From contig NC_012781.1 of assembly GCF_000020605.1 (NCBI RefSeq), positions 1,923,501 to 1,987,500 of the forward strand: DNA of 64,000 nucleotides, read 5' to 3'. Positions 1 to 7,430 of the stretch are shown here, one piece after another. The position numbers and the translations under genes were made by a program. How positions within the stretch are numbered: position 1 is the stretch's first letter; each line of letters starts with the position of its first letter. This DNA is from Agathobacter rectalis ATCC 33656 (GTDB taxonomy: Bacteria > Bacillota > Clostridia > Lachnospirales > Lachnospiraceae). The notes under the pieces are model-generated. The model saw nothing but the letters and a program-made list of their open reading frames with translations. It was not told where the DNA came from and did no database searches.

Positions 1-644
1 GCATCAACAGCGGCCAGCATTCTCGTATCTTCAAATGATATTATAAATACCCACGCCGACAATTCCTTGCTTATATCCGATGTTACAAAATAATCTGATA
101 TTGTGTTATCAATACTATCATCCAAAGCAACTGCTGCACCATATTGCCAAGGAGCTGCTTCATATGTCTGTTCTGTTTCGCTGTCTGTATCCTTTGAATA
201 GTTACTTTCAAGGCTTTGGAGCATAACTATATCGTCTTCACCGAGCATCTGCATAATACCTGACTGCTTCTGCAGCTCACAGGCACCCTTCAGAAAAGTC
301 TGAATAGCCGTATAAGCCTGTCCCACCGGAATCTCAGTATCCAACGGTTCCCTTTTCTCACTATATTTCCCATTCCACAGCTCATTTACATTATCCTGCA
401 TCAGAGACATCATCTTTGTAAGCCTCTCTTCAGCTGAAATAGAGTGGCTGTAGGGGCTTATATCTGCGTTGCTTATCGTAGTACTCGTTTTGGCAATTTT
501 TGCTGCTTTAAGTGAAATCAGATAATTCGGTATCATATTTCCCGCACATACAACTGCCAGAATAATGCATATACACACTATTCCCTTGATTTTATCCGGT
601 TTTTTATCAATACATTTGCGCACTGATAAATGCTTACTTCTCAT
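1..644 (-). CDS. Membrane-anchored protein of unknown function, N-terminal part (runs off left edge)
   Basis: An ATG at 644 opens a frame of 214 codons with no stop before the window edge. It overlaps the end of the sensor kinase gene by 11 bases, so the two are probably translationally coupled and form one operon with the response regulator. A basic N-terminus is followed by one hydrophobic segment at about residues 20-42; the remainder is polar and probably extracytoplasmic. I recognise no family. Its position suggests a protein whose synthesis or function is tied to the two-component system, which is inference. Confidence 0.75.
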   Translation of the reverse strand, partial: MRSKHLSVRKCIDKKPDKIKGIVCICIILAVVCAGNMIPNYLISLKAAKIAKTSTTISNADISPYSHSISAEERLTKMMSLMQDNVNELWNGKYSEKREPLDTEIPVGQAYTAIQTFLKGACELQKQSGIMQMLGEDDIVMLQSLESNYSKDTDSETEQTYEAAPWQYGAAVALDDSIDNTISDYFVTSDISKELSAWVFIISFEDTRMLAAVD

Positions 645-2064
645 CCAATGCCTCCGCTTTCATGTCAAAATACACCCTGGTTCCTTTACCTGACTCACTC
701 TCATAATGGATTTTTGTATCATGCAGCTTAGCAATCCTTGATACAAGTGCAAGCCCAAGCCCTGCTCCATGCTCACTTCTTGATCGTGACTTGTCAACCA
801 TATAAAAAGCCTCTGTAATGCGCTCTATATCCTCAGGCGGTATTCCTCTTCCATTGTCCGAAACTGCAATACGATAAATACTGTGCGAAATAAGTCTGCC
901 TGATACCTCTACCTTGCTGCCTCCTGATTTCACTGCATTGTCTATCAGATTAAGAAGCATGGTCTTAAACAGATCATATTCCAGCCACACCCATGCCTCA
1001 TCCGCACTGTACACAATCTCTGTATTATGCTTTCTTGCTGCTTCACGTGCGGTTTCCACACAGTCTGCTATAATCTCAGATACTCTTGTCTCTTCAAGCC
1101 TGAAATCATTTTTATCAAGAGTGATAAGCTCCAGCAGCTTAAATGATAATGCTTCAAGCCTCATGCCCTCATTCAGTATGACTCCGGCAGCACTGTGCAC
1201 CTCATCCTCGGACAGTTTTTTCTGATACAGGGTATCGGCATATCCTATAATTGATGTCATTGGGGTTTTGAGCTCATGTGCGAAGTTTGCAGTAAAATCC
1301 TCCTGCTTCTTTGCCGCCATCTGAAGTTCATAAACTTTGCTTTCAAGGTTTTTCGCAAGCTCGTTGAAAGCCTTTGCAAGCTCACCTATTTCATCCTTTG
1401 TCTTCACATCACTTCTTGCCGTGTAATCGCCATCTGCAAATTTTTTGGTGGTGGCTGTTAATCCGGCAAGAGGCTTTGTAATCATCCAAGAAAGTATCAA
1501 TATGACCATCATACCAACAGCAAGTATAACAATGTAGTACACGCTGCATCTATACCTAAGCTCCTTTGACTCATCGAAAACCGGTGTAATATCACTTTCC
1601 GTTATCAGAATATACCTGTTATCATTCAGTTTAAAGCTGCTTTTGACATGGATATATCTGCTGCTTTGCTTTTCACCGGTATCTTTAGTATTCTCTTTTG
1701 ACACTATACTGTATGTAAGCGTACCATCCTTTACCTTTATATCCTTTTGCTCATAATTACATGAATTGGCATATATCCTTTTTCCATCATCATCAGCAAG
1801 ATACATTCCTCCTTCATCTCCAACAATGGATTTTGCCGACTGCGACATCATATCTGTAAGCTCCTTATCCACATCCTCACTCTTCATATTAAGGATTACC
1901 GTTTCAATCGAGTATTTTATCATCTGATGCTGTGAAAGTGCACTGTCCTGCTCCCTTTTCACTGCATGCTCCAGCGAATATGATAGAGTCACATATTCTA
2001 TCATTCCAAGGGCAACAGCCAGTATCACTGTCATTCCAAGAAACATTTTATAGAAAAATTTCAT
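634..2064 (-). CDS. Membrane sensor histidine kinase
   Basis: A 476-residue sensor kinase that should autophosphorylate on histidine and pass the phosphate to the adjacent regulator. Visible architecture: membrane segment at about 8-28, an extracytoplasmic sensor region to about 170, second membrane segment at about 177-195, HAMP linker, HisKA H-box with FAHELKTP (His263), N-box NLIDNAVK near 376, G1 box DNGRGI near 403 and a G2-like GAGLGLAL. All catalytic boxes are intact. Its ATG overlaps the regulator stop codon (ATGA), and its own 3' end overlaps the membrane protein gene downstream. The signal sensed cannot be read from the sequence. Confidence 0.95.
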   Translation of the reverse strand: MKFFYKMFLGMTVILAVALGMIEYVTLSYSLEHAVKREQDSALSQHQMIKYSIETVILNMKSEDVDKELTDMMSQSAKSIVGDEGGMYLADDDGKRIYANSCNYEQKDIKVKDGTLTYSIVSKENTKDTGEKQSSRYIHVKSSFKLNDNRYILITESDITPVFDESKELRYRCSVYYIVILAVGMMVILILSWMITKPLAGLTATTKKFADGDYTARSDVKTKDEIGELAKAFNELAKNLESKVYELQMAAKKQEDFTANFAHELKTPMTSIIGYADTLYQKKLSEDEVHSAAGVILNEGMRLEALSFKLLELITLDKNDFRLEETRVSEIIADCVETAREAARKHNTEIVYSADEAWVWLEYDLFKTMLLNLIDNAVKSGGSKVEVSGRLISHSIYRIAVSDNGRGIPPEDIERITEAFYMVDKSRSRSEHGAGLGLALVSRIAKLHDTKIHYESESGKGTRVYFDMKAEALDEK

Positions 2065-2723
2065 CCGCGAACCTCCAGACGATAGCCAATCCTGAAAACT
2101 GTGACAATCTTTTCATTCCAGTCAAGCTTTTTCCTCAGTCTTTGTACATGTGAGTCCAGTGTCCTTGTCTCCCCGGTATACTCCTCCTGCCATACAAGTT
2201 CATAAAGCCTGCGCCTGCTGAGTGCAACATTCTTATTCTTCATAAGCTCATACAACAGATCAAATTCCTTTACTGTGAGCTCTACCTGCTCACCTGCCTT
2301 TATCACTGTACGTGATTTAGGATCTATAGCTACATCCTCTATTTCCAGACGCTCTGCCATGCGCTGAGTGCGCCTTAATACGGTTTCCACTCTCGCAAGC
2401 AGCTCCCCTATCTGAAATGGTTTGCATATGTAATCATCCGCGCCCATACGAAGCCCGCGTATCCTTTCATCCACCTGTCCCATAGCAGATATTATTATGA
2501 CCGGAGTATCCCCAATTCTCCTGACATAGTCAAGCAATTCATAACCATTTATCTCAGGAAGCATAATATCAAGCAGCAGCAGATCATATCTGTTCTGCTC
2601 AATTTTGTCCGCCCCTTCCTTGCCATCAAACGCTCTTTCGCATTGATATCCCTCTGCCTTCAGGGTGTTGCATATTAAATTATTTATGTCGTTGTCATCT
2701 TCCACTATGAGAATACTGGTCAT
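2061..2723 (-). CDS. OmpR/PhoB-family response regulator
   Basis: A 220-residue regulator: receiver domain (about 1-118) with the acidic pair ED at 8-9, phospho-acceptor Asp52 in LLLLDIMLP and the conserved Lys in DDYICKPF, followed by a winged-helix DNA-binding domain (about 125-218) with TLDSHVQRLRKKL and a C-terminal RIGYRLE wing. It is the first gene of a regulator-kinase-membrane protein operon. The box in its promoter is also present upstream of the neighbouring peptidase gene, so autoregulation and control of the peptidase are plausible but inferred. Confidence 0.95.
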   Translation of the reverse strand: MTSILIVEDDNDINNLICNTLKAEGYQCERAFDGKEGADKIEQNRYDLLLLDIMLPEINGYELLDYVRRIGDTPVIIISAMGQVDERIRGLRMGADDYICKPFQIGELLARVETVLRRTQRMAERLEIEDVAIDPKSRTVIKAGEQVELTVKEFDLLYELMKNKNVALSRRRLYELVWQEEYTGETRTLDSHVQRLRKKLDWNEKIVTVFRIGYRLEVRG

Positions 2724-2756
2724 AAGCTGCTCCTCTTCTATGATTATGATAGAATT

Positions 2757-2789
2757 ATTATAGCATAAAGATGTGTCATAGTTGTAAAA
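2757..2789 (-). promoter_or_regulatory. Promoter of the response regulator operon with an 18-base box
   Basis: Reading the minus strand, a -10 TATAAT lies at 2757-2762. Exactly 9 bases upstream is the 18-base box TTTTACAACTATGACACA (2772-2789), covering the -35 region. There is no good -35 hexamer, as expected of an activator-dependent promoter. The same box at the same spacing precedes the C39 peptidase gene. Confidence 0.65.
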
Positions 2790-2822
2790 AACACCCTGTT
2801 ATTTAACTCAATAATAGGATGT
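2785..2822 (-). terminator. Intrinsic terminator of the C39 peptidase gene
   Basis: On the minus strand a long imperfect stem (arms 2810-2822 and 2791-2803, a few mismatches) is followed by a run of six T at about 2785-2790. It sits 30 bases past the peptidase stop and abuts the regulator promoter box. Confidence 0.6.
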
Positions 2823-2849
2823 TTTACCGGCACTTATACAAATATATTC

Positions 2850-3752
2850 TCACACATACATACTCCAGACAGCTCTAATCTGAGATGATATATTTTTGAA
2901 TAACCACCTTTTGCCACTTTTTTCAATGCTGTTTGGATCATTTATTGAAAATCCTTCATCATCATAGCCTGTTATAACCATAAAATGCCCTGTATCGGTA
3001 AAATCTCCCGGTCCTACATTTACCACAATAGGATGTCCTTCATCAAGCTCTGCTTTCATTCTGCTCTCATCCAGCGCCACTGCCTTTGCTTTTACGCCGT
3101 AGTGCATGCAGCCTTCACTTATAAGTGTCCATGAACTTCCCGATCCATCCACACTGTAACCGGCTTCCTTTGAATACTTTGCTACTGCAATAGGTGATGC
3201 CTCCCTATTGTGCGTCAGATAAACCACTACCATCGAAAGTGTAGTGGGACCGCATCCGCTTGCTGCAAAGAAATTGCCGCTATATTTTTCGTAGCCCCAG
3301 CGTTTATCCCACTGCACAAATAACGGAACACTATCCATAGACGCTTCTTCTGTCAAATCAATTGTGTGTTCCTTCACATGTTCCGCCGGATAATCAAACA
3401 CAAACTCAAGTGCCTCTTCATTCTTCAAAGCAAGGTCCTTTAGCTGTTTTGGATATTGGGTACTGTTCATTATATCATCAAGCATCGACTGATTATTTTG
3501 TATCTTATTCTTTTCAGAGATTTTGCTATTTTCTATAACAGCATTATCATATGTATTATTTCCGGCTTCAACATCATATCTATTTGTCCTGCCATCACCG
3601 GATGTTATCATACGGATTCCAACAGCCACAAATACAGCCACAGCTATGATACTACAGGAAAATATGATAAAACGCAGTATCTTTCTGCGCCTGCATCTCC
3701 TTCGACGTAAACTTGCCCCATGTCTGCAACATTTGTTTTGTGTCATGTCCAC
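2850..3752 (-). CDS. Membrane-anchored C39-like cysteine peptidase
   Basis: A 300-residue protein with a very basic cytoplasmic N-terminus, one membrane segment (about 28-48), a linker, and a C39-like papain-fold domain from about 140. The catalytic triad is readable: Cys167 in ASGCGPTTL, His256 in DTGHFMVITGYD and Asp272 in SINDPN. Orientation suggests the domain is outside the membrane. The start is taken as GTG at 3752, 6 bases after AGGAGGG; an ATG two codons later is the alternative. The substrate is unknown; with no ABC transporter attached it is not a typical bacteriocin exporter peptidase. Confidence 0.85.
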   Translation of the reverse strand: MDMTQNKCCRHGASLRRRRCRRRKILRFIIFSCSIIAVAVFVAVGIRMITSGDGRTNRYDVEAGNNTYDNAVIENSKISEKNKIQNNQSMLDDIMNSTQYPKQLKDLALKNEEALEFVFDYPAEHVKEHTIDLTEEASMDSVPLFVQWDKRWGYEKYSGNFFAASGCGPTTLSMVVVYLTHNREASPIAVAKYSKEAGYSVDGSGSSWTLISEGCMHYGVKAKAVALDESRMKAELDEGHPIVVNVGPGDFTDTGHFMVITGYDDEGFSINDPNSIEKSGKRWLFKNISSQIRAVWSMYV

Positions 3753-3817
3753 TTTCTACCCTCCTGCTTCTTTGTAACTGATATTGTGTATCATTACTCT
3801 ATCAAAAGCATTCGTTT

Positions 3818-3850
3818 ATTATGTTGCATACTTGTGTCATAGTTGTAAAA
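3818..3850 (-). promoter_or_regulatory. Promoter of the C39 peptidase gene with the same 18-base box
   Basis: A -10-like CATAAT at 3818-3823 (minus strand) is preceded, again by exactly 9 bases, by the perfect 18-base box TTTTACAACTATGACACA at 3833-3850. Identity of both box and spacing with the response regulator promoter suggests co-regulation. Confidence 0.6.
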
Positions 3851-3954
3851 TATTCCAATATTAAATTGTATAAATAAACTGACCAATGACAGTATTGCAG
3901 GATATTTTAACCTGTCACTGTATTAAGCAACTTTTGACTATATATTCTGTTATT

Positions 3955-3983
3955 TTGGCAAGTAATAATTCTTTTCGTATTCT
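3955..3983 (+). promoter_or_regulatory. Putative sigma-70-type promoter on the plus strand
   Basis: TTGGCA (3955-3960), a 17-base spacer and TATTCT (3978-3983) lie about 36 bases upstream of a short plus-strand ORF that has a good ribosome binding site. Confidence 0.45.
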
Positions 3984-4019
3984 ATAATGACATCGTAAAC
4001 AGAAAGGAGATGAATTTCC

Positions 4020-4103
4020 ATGAGAAATAAATTACACAATTTTATTAATAACTTACTTAGCTTTTATGCAAGCTTCTTTACTCACAGATTTTATCAAATG
4101 TAA
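4020..4103 (+). CDS. 27-residue small peptide ORF
   Basis: One of the few plausible plus-strand genes in the window. The ATG at 4020 follows GAAAGGAGATG with suitable spacing and a promoter-like element. The 27-residue product is basic and aromatic with a hydrophobic centre (NNLLSFYASFF). It overlaps the decayed SdpI-like gene on the opposite strand, so it could be fortuitous. No family is recognised; leader, signalling or small membrane peptide are all possible. Confidence 0.4.
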   Translation: MRNKLHNFINNLLSFYASFFTHRFYQM

Positions 4104-4290
4104 TGTGCATAGCATACATAAAATACCTGATGTCCCCCATATCCTTCCACTAAAGCTATGAGCTGCATTCCAGTTTTCTTCATCCTGCAATGTCCATACG
4201 ATTCTGATTCCTATCGTATTGTTCTGCTTAATCTTTGGCAGGTAATTTCCTATAACAATAAACTTGTTCCATAATAGATTAATGCTATAA
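4053..4290 (-). pseudogene. Remnant of an SdpI-family membrane/immunity protein
   Basis: Translating the minus strand from about 4290 gives NKFIVIGNYLPKIKQNNTIG, WTLQDEENWNAAHSFSGRIW and a hydrophobic tail to a stop at 4053. This resembles the C-terminal half of SdpI/DUF1648-type proteins, which have a LPKIKQNYTIG...WTL.DE.NWN.TH..AGK.W pattern. The N-terminal half is missing and the frame has no start codon, so it is a 5'-truncated remnant. It is joined in another frame to the 3' end of the PBECR4-like pseudogene. Family assignment is from memory of the motif. Confidence 0.55.
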
Positions 4291-4972
4291 ATAAATCCTC
4301 TGTTTCTGCTCTCTCAGCTTCACGAAATCCTTTTGCAAGAAGCGCTGTCTTTGCTATGTCCTTATCCGTAGTCTTGATTGCACCTCTTACATTTTCCTTT
4401 GCTTCTTTGACTATGCTCTTAGCAGTAGATTTGACCTGTTCTTTCACCTCAGATACCTGCGACTTTATCAGCTCACACTTGGTATAAAATTGCTCCTGTG
4501 CCTCTGATAATACCTTTTTAGCATTATTGGTAATGGGTAAAAAATAGCCATCTAGATTGTTAGTCCAAATGGCTTATGTAAAAAAAATATTATTTTCCAT
4601 AAGGTAATCAGCCTCAATCATTGAATACATATTTGCCTTTTTATTGTATTTAAACACTGTATCATTACTATCTATCATTTGTTCAAGTAATGGCAAAAAA
4701 TGTATTCTTTGCTCTATCTTTTTATAAAAATCAGATGATTCTATTTTCTAAATTGCAATTGTTCCATCTGCTATTTCATCAAATACTTTGCCTCTGTCTC
4801 TACTCAATTCAGGTCTATCAACAAGATATTGCAGTCCCATAAGATGAAAACAATCTTTTTTGTCAAATAAGATTCTTAATGTAACTGCAACACCTTTTCT
4901 GCCCAACACAAGCTCATATTCTGTCGATAATAGCGGAATAAAGGCATTTATACAATCTATAACATTTCTCAT
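4250..4972 (-). pseudogene. Decayed PBECR4-like gene with two in-frame stops
   Basis: The frame from ATG 4972 is continuous to 4250 except for a TAG at 4748-4750 and a TAA at 4574-4576; all three pieces share one reading frame. The N-terminal part (FDKKDCFHLMGLQYLVDRPE) resembles the PBECR4 domain (phage-Barnase-EndoU-ColicinE5/D-RelE-like nuclease family 4) common in Lachnospiraceae. The middle keeps FLPLLEQMIDSNDTVFKYN, and the C-terminus is a Lys/Glu-rich helix. The stops argue for inactivation. PBECR4 is assigned by recollection. Confidence 0.55.
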
Positions 4973-4997
4973 TACAGTTCTCCACTACTTCTTTAGA

Positions 4998-5163
4998 TTA
5001 AGAAAGGCTCTGCAAAAGCAGAGCCCTTCTAACATTTTCTTTCGAGGATTAACCTCTAGCCAGATTGTGGTAAATGTTAAACCCTTATAAAGCTCATAAG
5101 GCACTGCTCTCTGGCACAACACCTTACTTTACCGCTTGGCAGACACTCAAGTTGCCTGTCTTT
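4998..5163 (-). ncRNA. Candidate stand-alone structured non-coding RNA (about 165 nt)
   Basis: Between a strong promoter (5170-5198) and an intrinsic terminator (5006-5025) lies a segment without a credible ORF but with many complementary pairs on the minus strand: AGACA/TGTCT, GGTAAA/TTTACC, CCTTAT/ATAAGG, GCCAGA/TCTGGC and GAGG/CCTC. It does not match the class landmarks I can recall for tmRNA, SRP RNA, T-box or common riboswitches. A leader that attenuates the PBECR4-like gene 26 bases downstream is the alternative reading. Confidence 0.5.
5003..5025 (-). terminator. Intrinsic terminator at the 3' end of the candidate ncRNA
   Basis: A perfect 8-bp GC-rich stem (GGCTCTGC/GCAGAGCC, 5006-5013 with 5018-5025) and 4-base loop are followed on the minus strand by TTTCTT. 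Confidence 0.7.
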
Positions 5164-5169
5164 AATATT

Positions 5170-5198
5170 ATATTACCTGTCATGTGAAAATATGTCAA
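5170..5198 (-). promoter_or_regulatory. Strong sigma-70-type promoter of the candidate ncRNA
   Basis: TTGACA (5193-5198), exactly 17 bases, then TAATAT (5170-5175) on the minus strand; the predicted start is near 5163. Confidence 0.7.
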
Positions 5199-5227
5199 TC
5201 CAAAATTTTATGTTCTACAAAAATTCT

Positions 5228-5278
5228 GTAGACTTCTCGTAGACTTTGGCTTAGGATTAACACGTAAACTTGGTAGAC
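5228..5278. repeat. Short direct repeats at the probable prophage end (possible integrase arm sites)
   Basis: GTAGACTT occurs at 5228-5235 and 5239-5246 (11-base period), with related GTAAACTT at 5264-5271 and GTAGAC at 5273-5278. The repeats lie between the last phage terminator and the chromosomal ncRNA, where the attachment site is expected. Clustered short direct repeats are typical of integrase arm-type sites, but the core cannot be located without the other prophage end. Confidence 0.35.
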
Positions 5279-5280
5279 AT

Positions 5281-5318
5281 AAAAAATAAGAGAGCCTTCG
5301 GATTTCTCCAAAGACTCT
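5281..5318 (-). terminator. Terminator of the prophage accessory operon
   Basis: A 12-bp stem (arms 5307-5318 and 5291-5302, three G-T pairs) closed by a GAAA tetraloop and followed by CTTATTTTTT on the minus strand. It ends the leftward phage transcript. Confidence 0.85.
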
Positions 5319-5485
5319 CCAAAAAGCCTATAAAATCAAGCTTTCTATTTAGAATTTGCCCTCATCAGCAGCCTGCTGAACAGAAACAGTAATGCACGTA
5401 TTTATCGCATCCACTGGCATTTTTGTTGCCTGTATGTTTCCTATTCATCAATTTTTATACCTATTCAGCACTCCTCACGGCTTAT
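5319..5485 (-). other. Short intergenic stretch; one doubtful 23-residue ORF
   Basis: The minus strand has an ATG at 5420 opening a 23-residue frame ending at 5349 (MPVDAINTCITVSVQQ...) with only a weak ribosome binding site, and an overlapping 27-residue Cys-rich frame. Neither is convincing. No other signal is seen. Confidence 0.3.
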
Positions 5486-5725
5486 TTAGCATTCCTCTCC
5501 GGCATACACGAAACCTGTCTCTTCCCAAAACTTCATCGGGGAAATGTAGTAATCGTACTGGCTGCTCCCTTCTTTCTTAAAAGCAACTCCGAATTTCAGA
5601 AACCCAAGGATAATTCCCTGGCGTATAAACTGCTGATCCTTTTTCATTACTCTTGCCGCTACTGCCACAGGTACATTTTCACCAGTGAACTCCGGTACTT
5701 CCAAATATACTTTACTCTTATCCAT
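5486..5725 (-). CDS. Small phage protein, likely DNA-binding (helix-turn-helix type)
   Basis: A 79-residue protein with the pattern VAARVMKKDQQFIRQGI...AFKKEGSSQYDYYISPMKFWEETG. I recall this as a widespread Firmicutes phage family whose N-terminal half resembles excisionase-like winged helices (recognition of a site followed by a binding-mode helix). It has a good AAGGAG site and is the last clear gene before the accessory terminator, downstream of SSB and a helix-hairpin-helix protein. An excision or directionality role is possible but not shown. Confidence 0.6.
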   Translation of the reverse strand: MDKSKVYLEVPEFTGENVPVAVAARVMKKDQQFIRQGIILGFLKFGVAFKKEGSSQYDYYISPMKFWEETGFVYAGEEC

Positions 5726-5732
5726 TTGTCAA

Positions 5733-5972
5733 CTAACTCCTTTCTTTCTGTGCTGCAGTCAGAGCATTCACAATATCCTCTGCCTTCTTTGGCCCGATGC
5801 CCTTCACGCCCAGGATAACTTCTCTCACTTCATTCTCGGTCAAACCTTCCGCATCTTTCATACCGTCCGCATGGCCTGCCTTGTATAAATTCTTGCAGAA
5901 TGCATCCATCTGCTGATGATCCATTCTCTTAACATCCTTGTATGTTTTTCTGTTCAATGTGTACTGTTTCAT
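5733..5972 (-). CDS. Small helix-hairpin-helix DNA-binding protein
   Basis: A 79-residue protein whose C-terminal half carries a helix-hairpin-helix signature (ILGVKGIGPKKAEDIVNAL), a non-specific DNA-binding element found in repair and recombination proteins. It is preceded by GGAGGGCG and lies between the SSB gene and a second small DNA-binding protein, suggesting a small DNA-metabolism group. No catalytic residues are evident. Confidence 0.65.
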   Translation of the reverse strand: MKQYTLNRKTYKDVKRMDHQQMDAFCKNLYKAGHADGMKDAEGLTENEVREVILGVKGIGPKKAEDIVNALTAAQKERS

Positions 5973-5983
5973 CCTTCGCCCTC

Positions 5984-6406
5984 CTATACAAACGGTAGCT
6001 CGCTGTCGTCTCCTGCAGGCATAAATCCATCATTCCCCGACTGTGGTGCCGGTGCAGGCTGGTTGCTATATGTACCGCCGCTCTCGGCGTTTTTGCTCTC
6101 GGCAAATTCCTGGTCCTCTGCCACAACGTCTGTCGTATATATACGCTGGCCTTCTTTATTCGTGTAGCTTCCGGTCTGTATTCTGCCGGTCAGCACAATC
6201 TTTGTTCCTTTATGCAGGTATCTCTCAGCAAACTCTCCCGCCTTGCCGAACGCAACGCACTGGATGAAATCTGCTGAGTTTTCCTGGTTTTTCCCTCTTC
6301 TGTCAACCGCCAGGGTGTATCTCGCTACTGCCATAGCCTGCTCTCCCTGTGTATATCTGACTTCCGGATCGCGTGCGAGACGCCCCATCAAAATTACTTT
6401 ATTCAT
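5984..6406 (-). CDS. ssb: Single-stranded DNA-binding protein
   Basis: A 140-residue SSB: N-terminal OB fold starting MNKVILMGRLARDPEVRYTQ, with FIQCVAFGKAGEFAERYLHKG and a GRIQTGSYTN strand, then a low-complexity linker and the acidic tip DDSELPFV, a variant of the usual DDDIPF end that recruits partner proteins. It coats single strands during replication and recombination. It lies about 55 kb from the RecT/RecE pair, at the far end of the accessory arm, which is an unusual placement. Confidence 0.95.
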   Translation of the reverse strand: MNKVILMGRLARDPEVRYTQGEQAMAVARYTLAVDRRGKNQENSADFIQCVAFGKAGEFAERYLHKGTKIVLTGRIQTGSYTNKEGQRIYTTDVVAEDQEFAESKNAESGGTYSNQPAPAPQSGNDGFMPAGDDSELPFV

Positions 6407-6750
6407 TGTCCTACTCCTTTCTCAATTTCCTGTATTTTTAACACGTAGTATAACTTTCCTGGCTCAGCTCCCCATTCCGGCTTGCCTTTTCCAAAATGCA
6501 ATGTGCATTTACAGATGATTTCCGGAGATTCTTTGGAATAACCATTTCTAAATACTATCGGCACCGGCCATGGCTTCCGGATTTCTTCCGGTGCCGCATC
6601 TCCATATATCATCTGCCCTCCAACCAGGATAAAGCCGAAAGCGTTCATAAATCTGCTGTCGTAGTACGGCTTGATTTCTCTGTACTCTTCTTTCTTTTCT
6701 CCGGAAGCGATCATATCAAACCACTTCTTCTTGATCGGCAATATCAGCAT
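6403..6750 (-). CDS. ASCH-domain protein
   Basis: A 115-residue protein opening with MLILPIKKKWFDMIASGEKKEEYREIKPYYDSRF, the typical start of phage ASCH/PUA-like domains (Lys-Lys-WF-D-I-SG-KK-EYR). The fold is thought to bind RNA or modified nucleotides; some members are nucleases or N4-acetylcytidine amidohydrolases. It overlaps the SSB start by 4 bases and follows the radical SAM gene, so it may belong to a nucleic-acid modification group. Confidence 0.75.
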   Translation of the reverse strand: MLILPIKKKWFDMIASGEKKEEYREIKPYYDSRFMNAFGFILVGGQMIYGDAAPEEIRKPWPVPIVFRNGYSKESPEIICKCTLHFGKGKPEWGAEPGKLYYVLKIQEIEKGVGQ

Positions 6751-6756
6751 ACCTTT

Positions 6757-7419
6757 TCACCTCTCCTCTTGGATGTCGGCTTCAATCTCCGAAAACTTCG
6801 TATAAATCCTATTCTCTGCATAGTAGATATTGTAGTCTTTCTGTCTGATATAGTGCCACAGTCCCTTGTTGTGCCCTGCTTTCAAAAAATCGTCGTTGTA
6901 ATATTCTGTCTCGTATCTATCGTTTACCATTTGTCGGAAGCTGAGTTCATCTATCTGATCTGAGCAACGAACAAAATCCGAAATTCTGTTAATCTCTTCT
7001 CTTGAAAGTTTCTCTGTTGCTACAAACACGACCCTAACTATTTCCGCTCCGCGTCTCACTACATTCTCCAAATCTTCAACGGATTGCAGATGATACACAA
7101 CTCTTTTGCAGAAATGGTACGGGAACTCCGACTCTGTATAGCTCGTGTGCATTTCCATTGGAATACCGGCTTTAATGCAGATACCCATAACCATACCGAG
7201 ATACATCGGTACAAGCGGATTGTCACTGTACCGATAGAGCGGATCTCCGCCGCCGGAGATAGACACAATATTCGCTCCGGTCATTTTAATTGCATCTTCT
7301 AGTTTATCCAGGCCGCCTATCGTGGATTTAGGAACTTTGATTCCATTCTCTCGGACTATGCAATACGGGCACCTTCCATGGCACCCAAAGTTTGTTATTA
7401 TGCTTAAATATTTATCCAT
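6757..7419 (-). CDS. Radical SAM protein
   Basis: A 220-residue radical SAM enzyme. The CX3CX2C motif that binds the 4Fe-4S cluster is at residues 13-20 (NFGCHGRCPYC), followed by VSISGGGDPLYRY, which corresponds to the GGE-like SAM-binding strand, and later barrel strands. It is short, close to activating-enzyme and QueE-like sizes, and has no SPASM-type C-terminal cysteines. Its neighbours are a PAPS-reductase-like protein, a PD-(D/E)XK-like protein and an ASCH protein. The substrate is unknown; a nucleotide or nucleic-acid modification is an inference from context. Confidence 0.8.
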   Translation of the reverse strand: MDKYLSIITNFGCHGRCPYCIVRENGIKVPKSTIGGLDKLEDAIKMTGANIVSISGGGDPLYRYSDNPLVPMYLGMVMGICIKAGIPMEMHTSYTESEFPYHFCKRVVYHLQSVEDLENVVRRGAEIVRVVFVATEKLSREEINRISDFVRCSDQIDELSFRQMVNDRYETEYYNDDFLKAGHNKGLWHYIRQKDYNIYYAENRIYTKFSEIEADIQEER

Positions 7420-7430
7420 ATACGCTCTCC

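Noticed and set aside
5003-5198. tmRNA, SRP RNA or a T-box leader at the prophage edge
   Set aside because: None of the landmark sequences of these classes is present; left as unassigned structured RNA.
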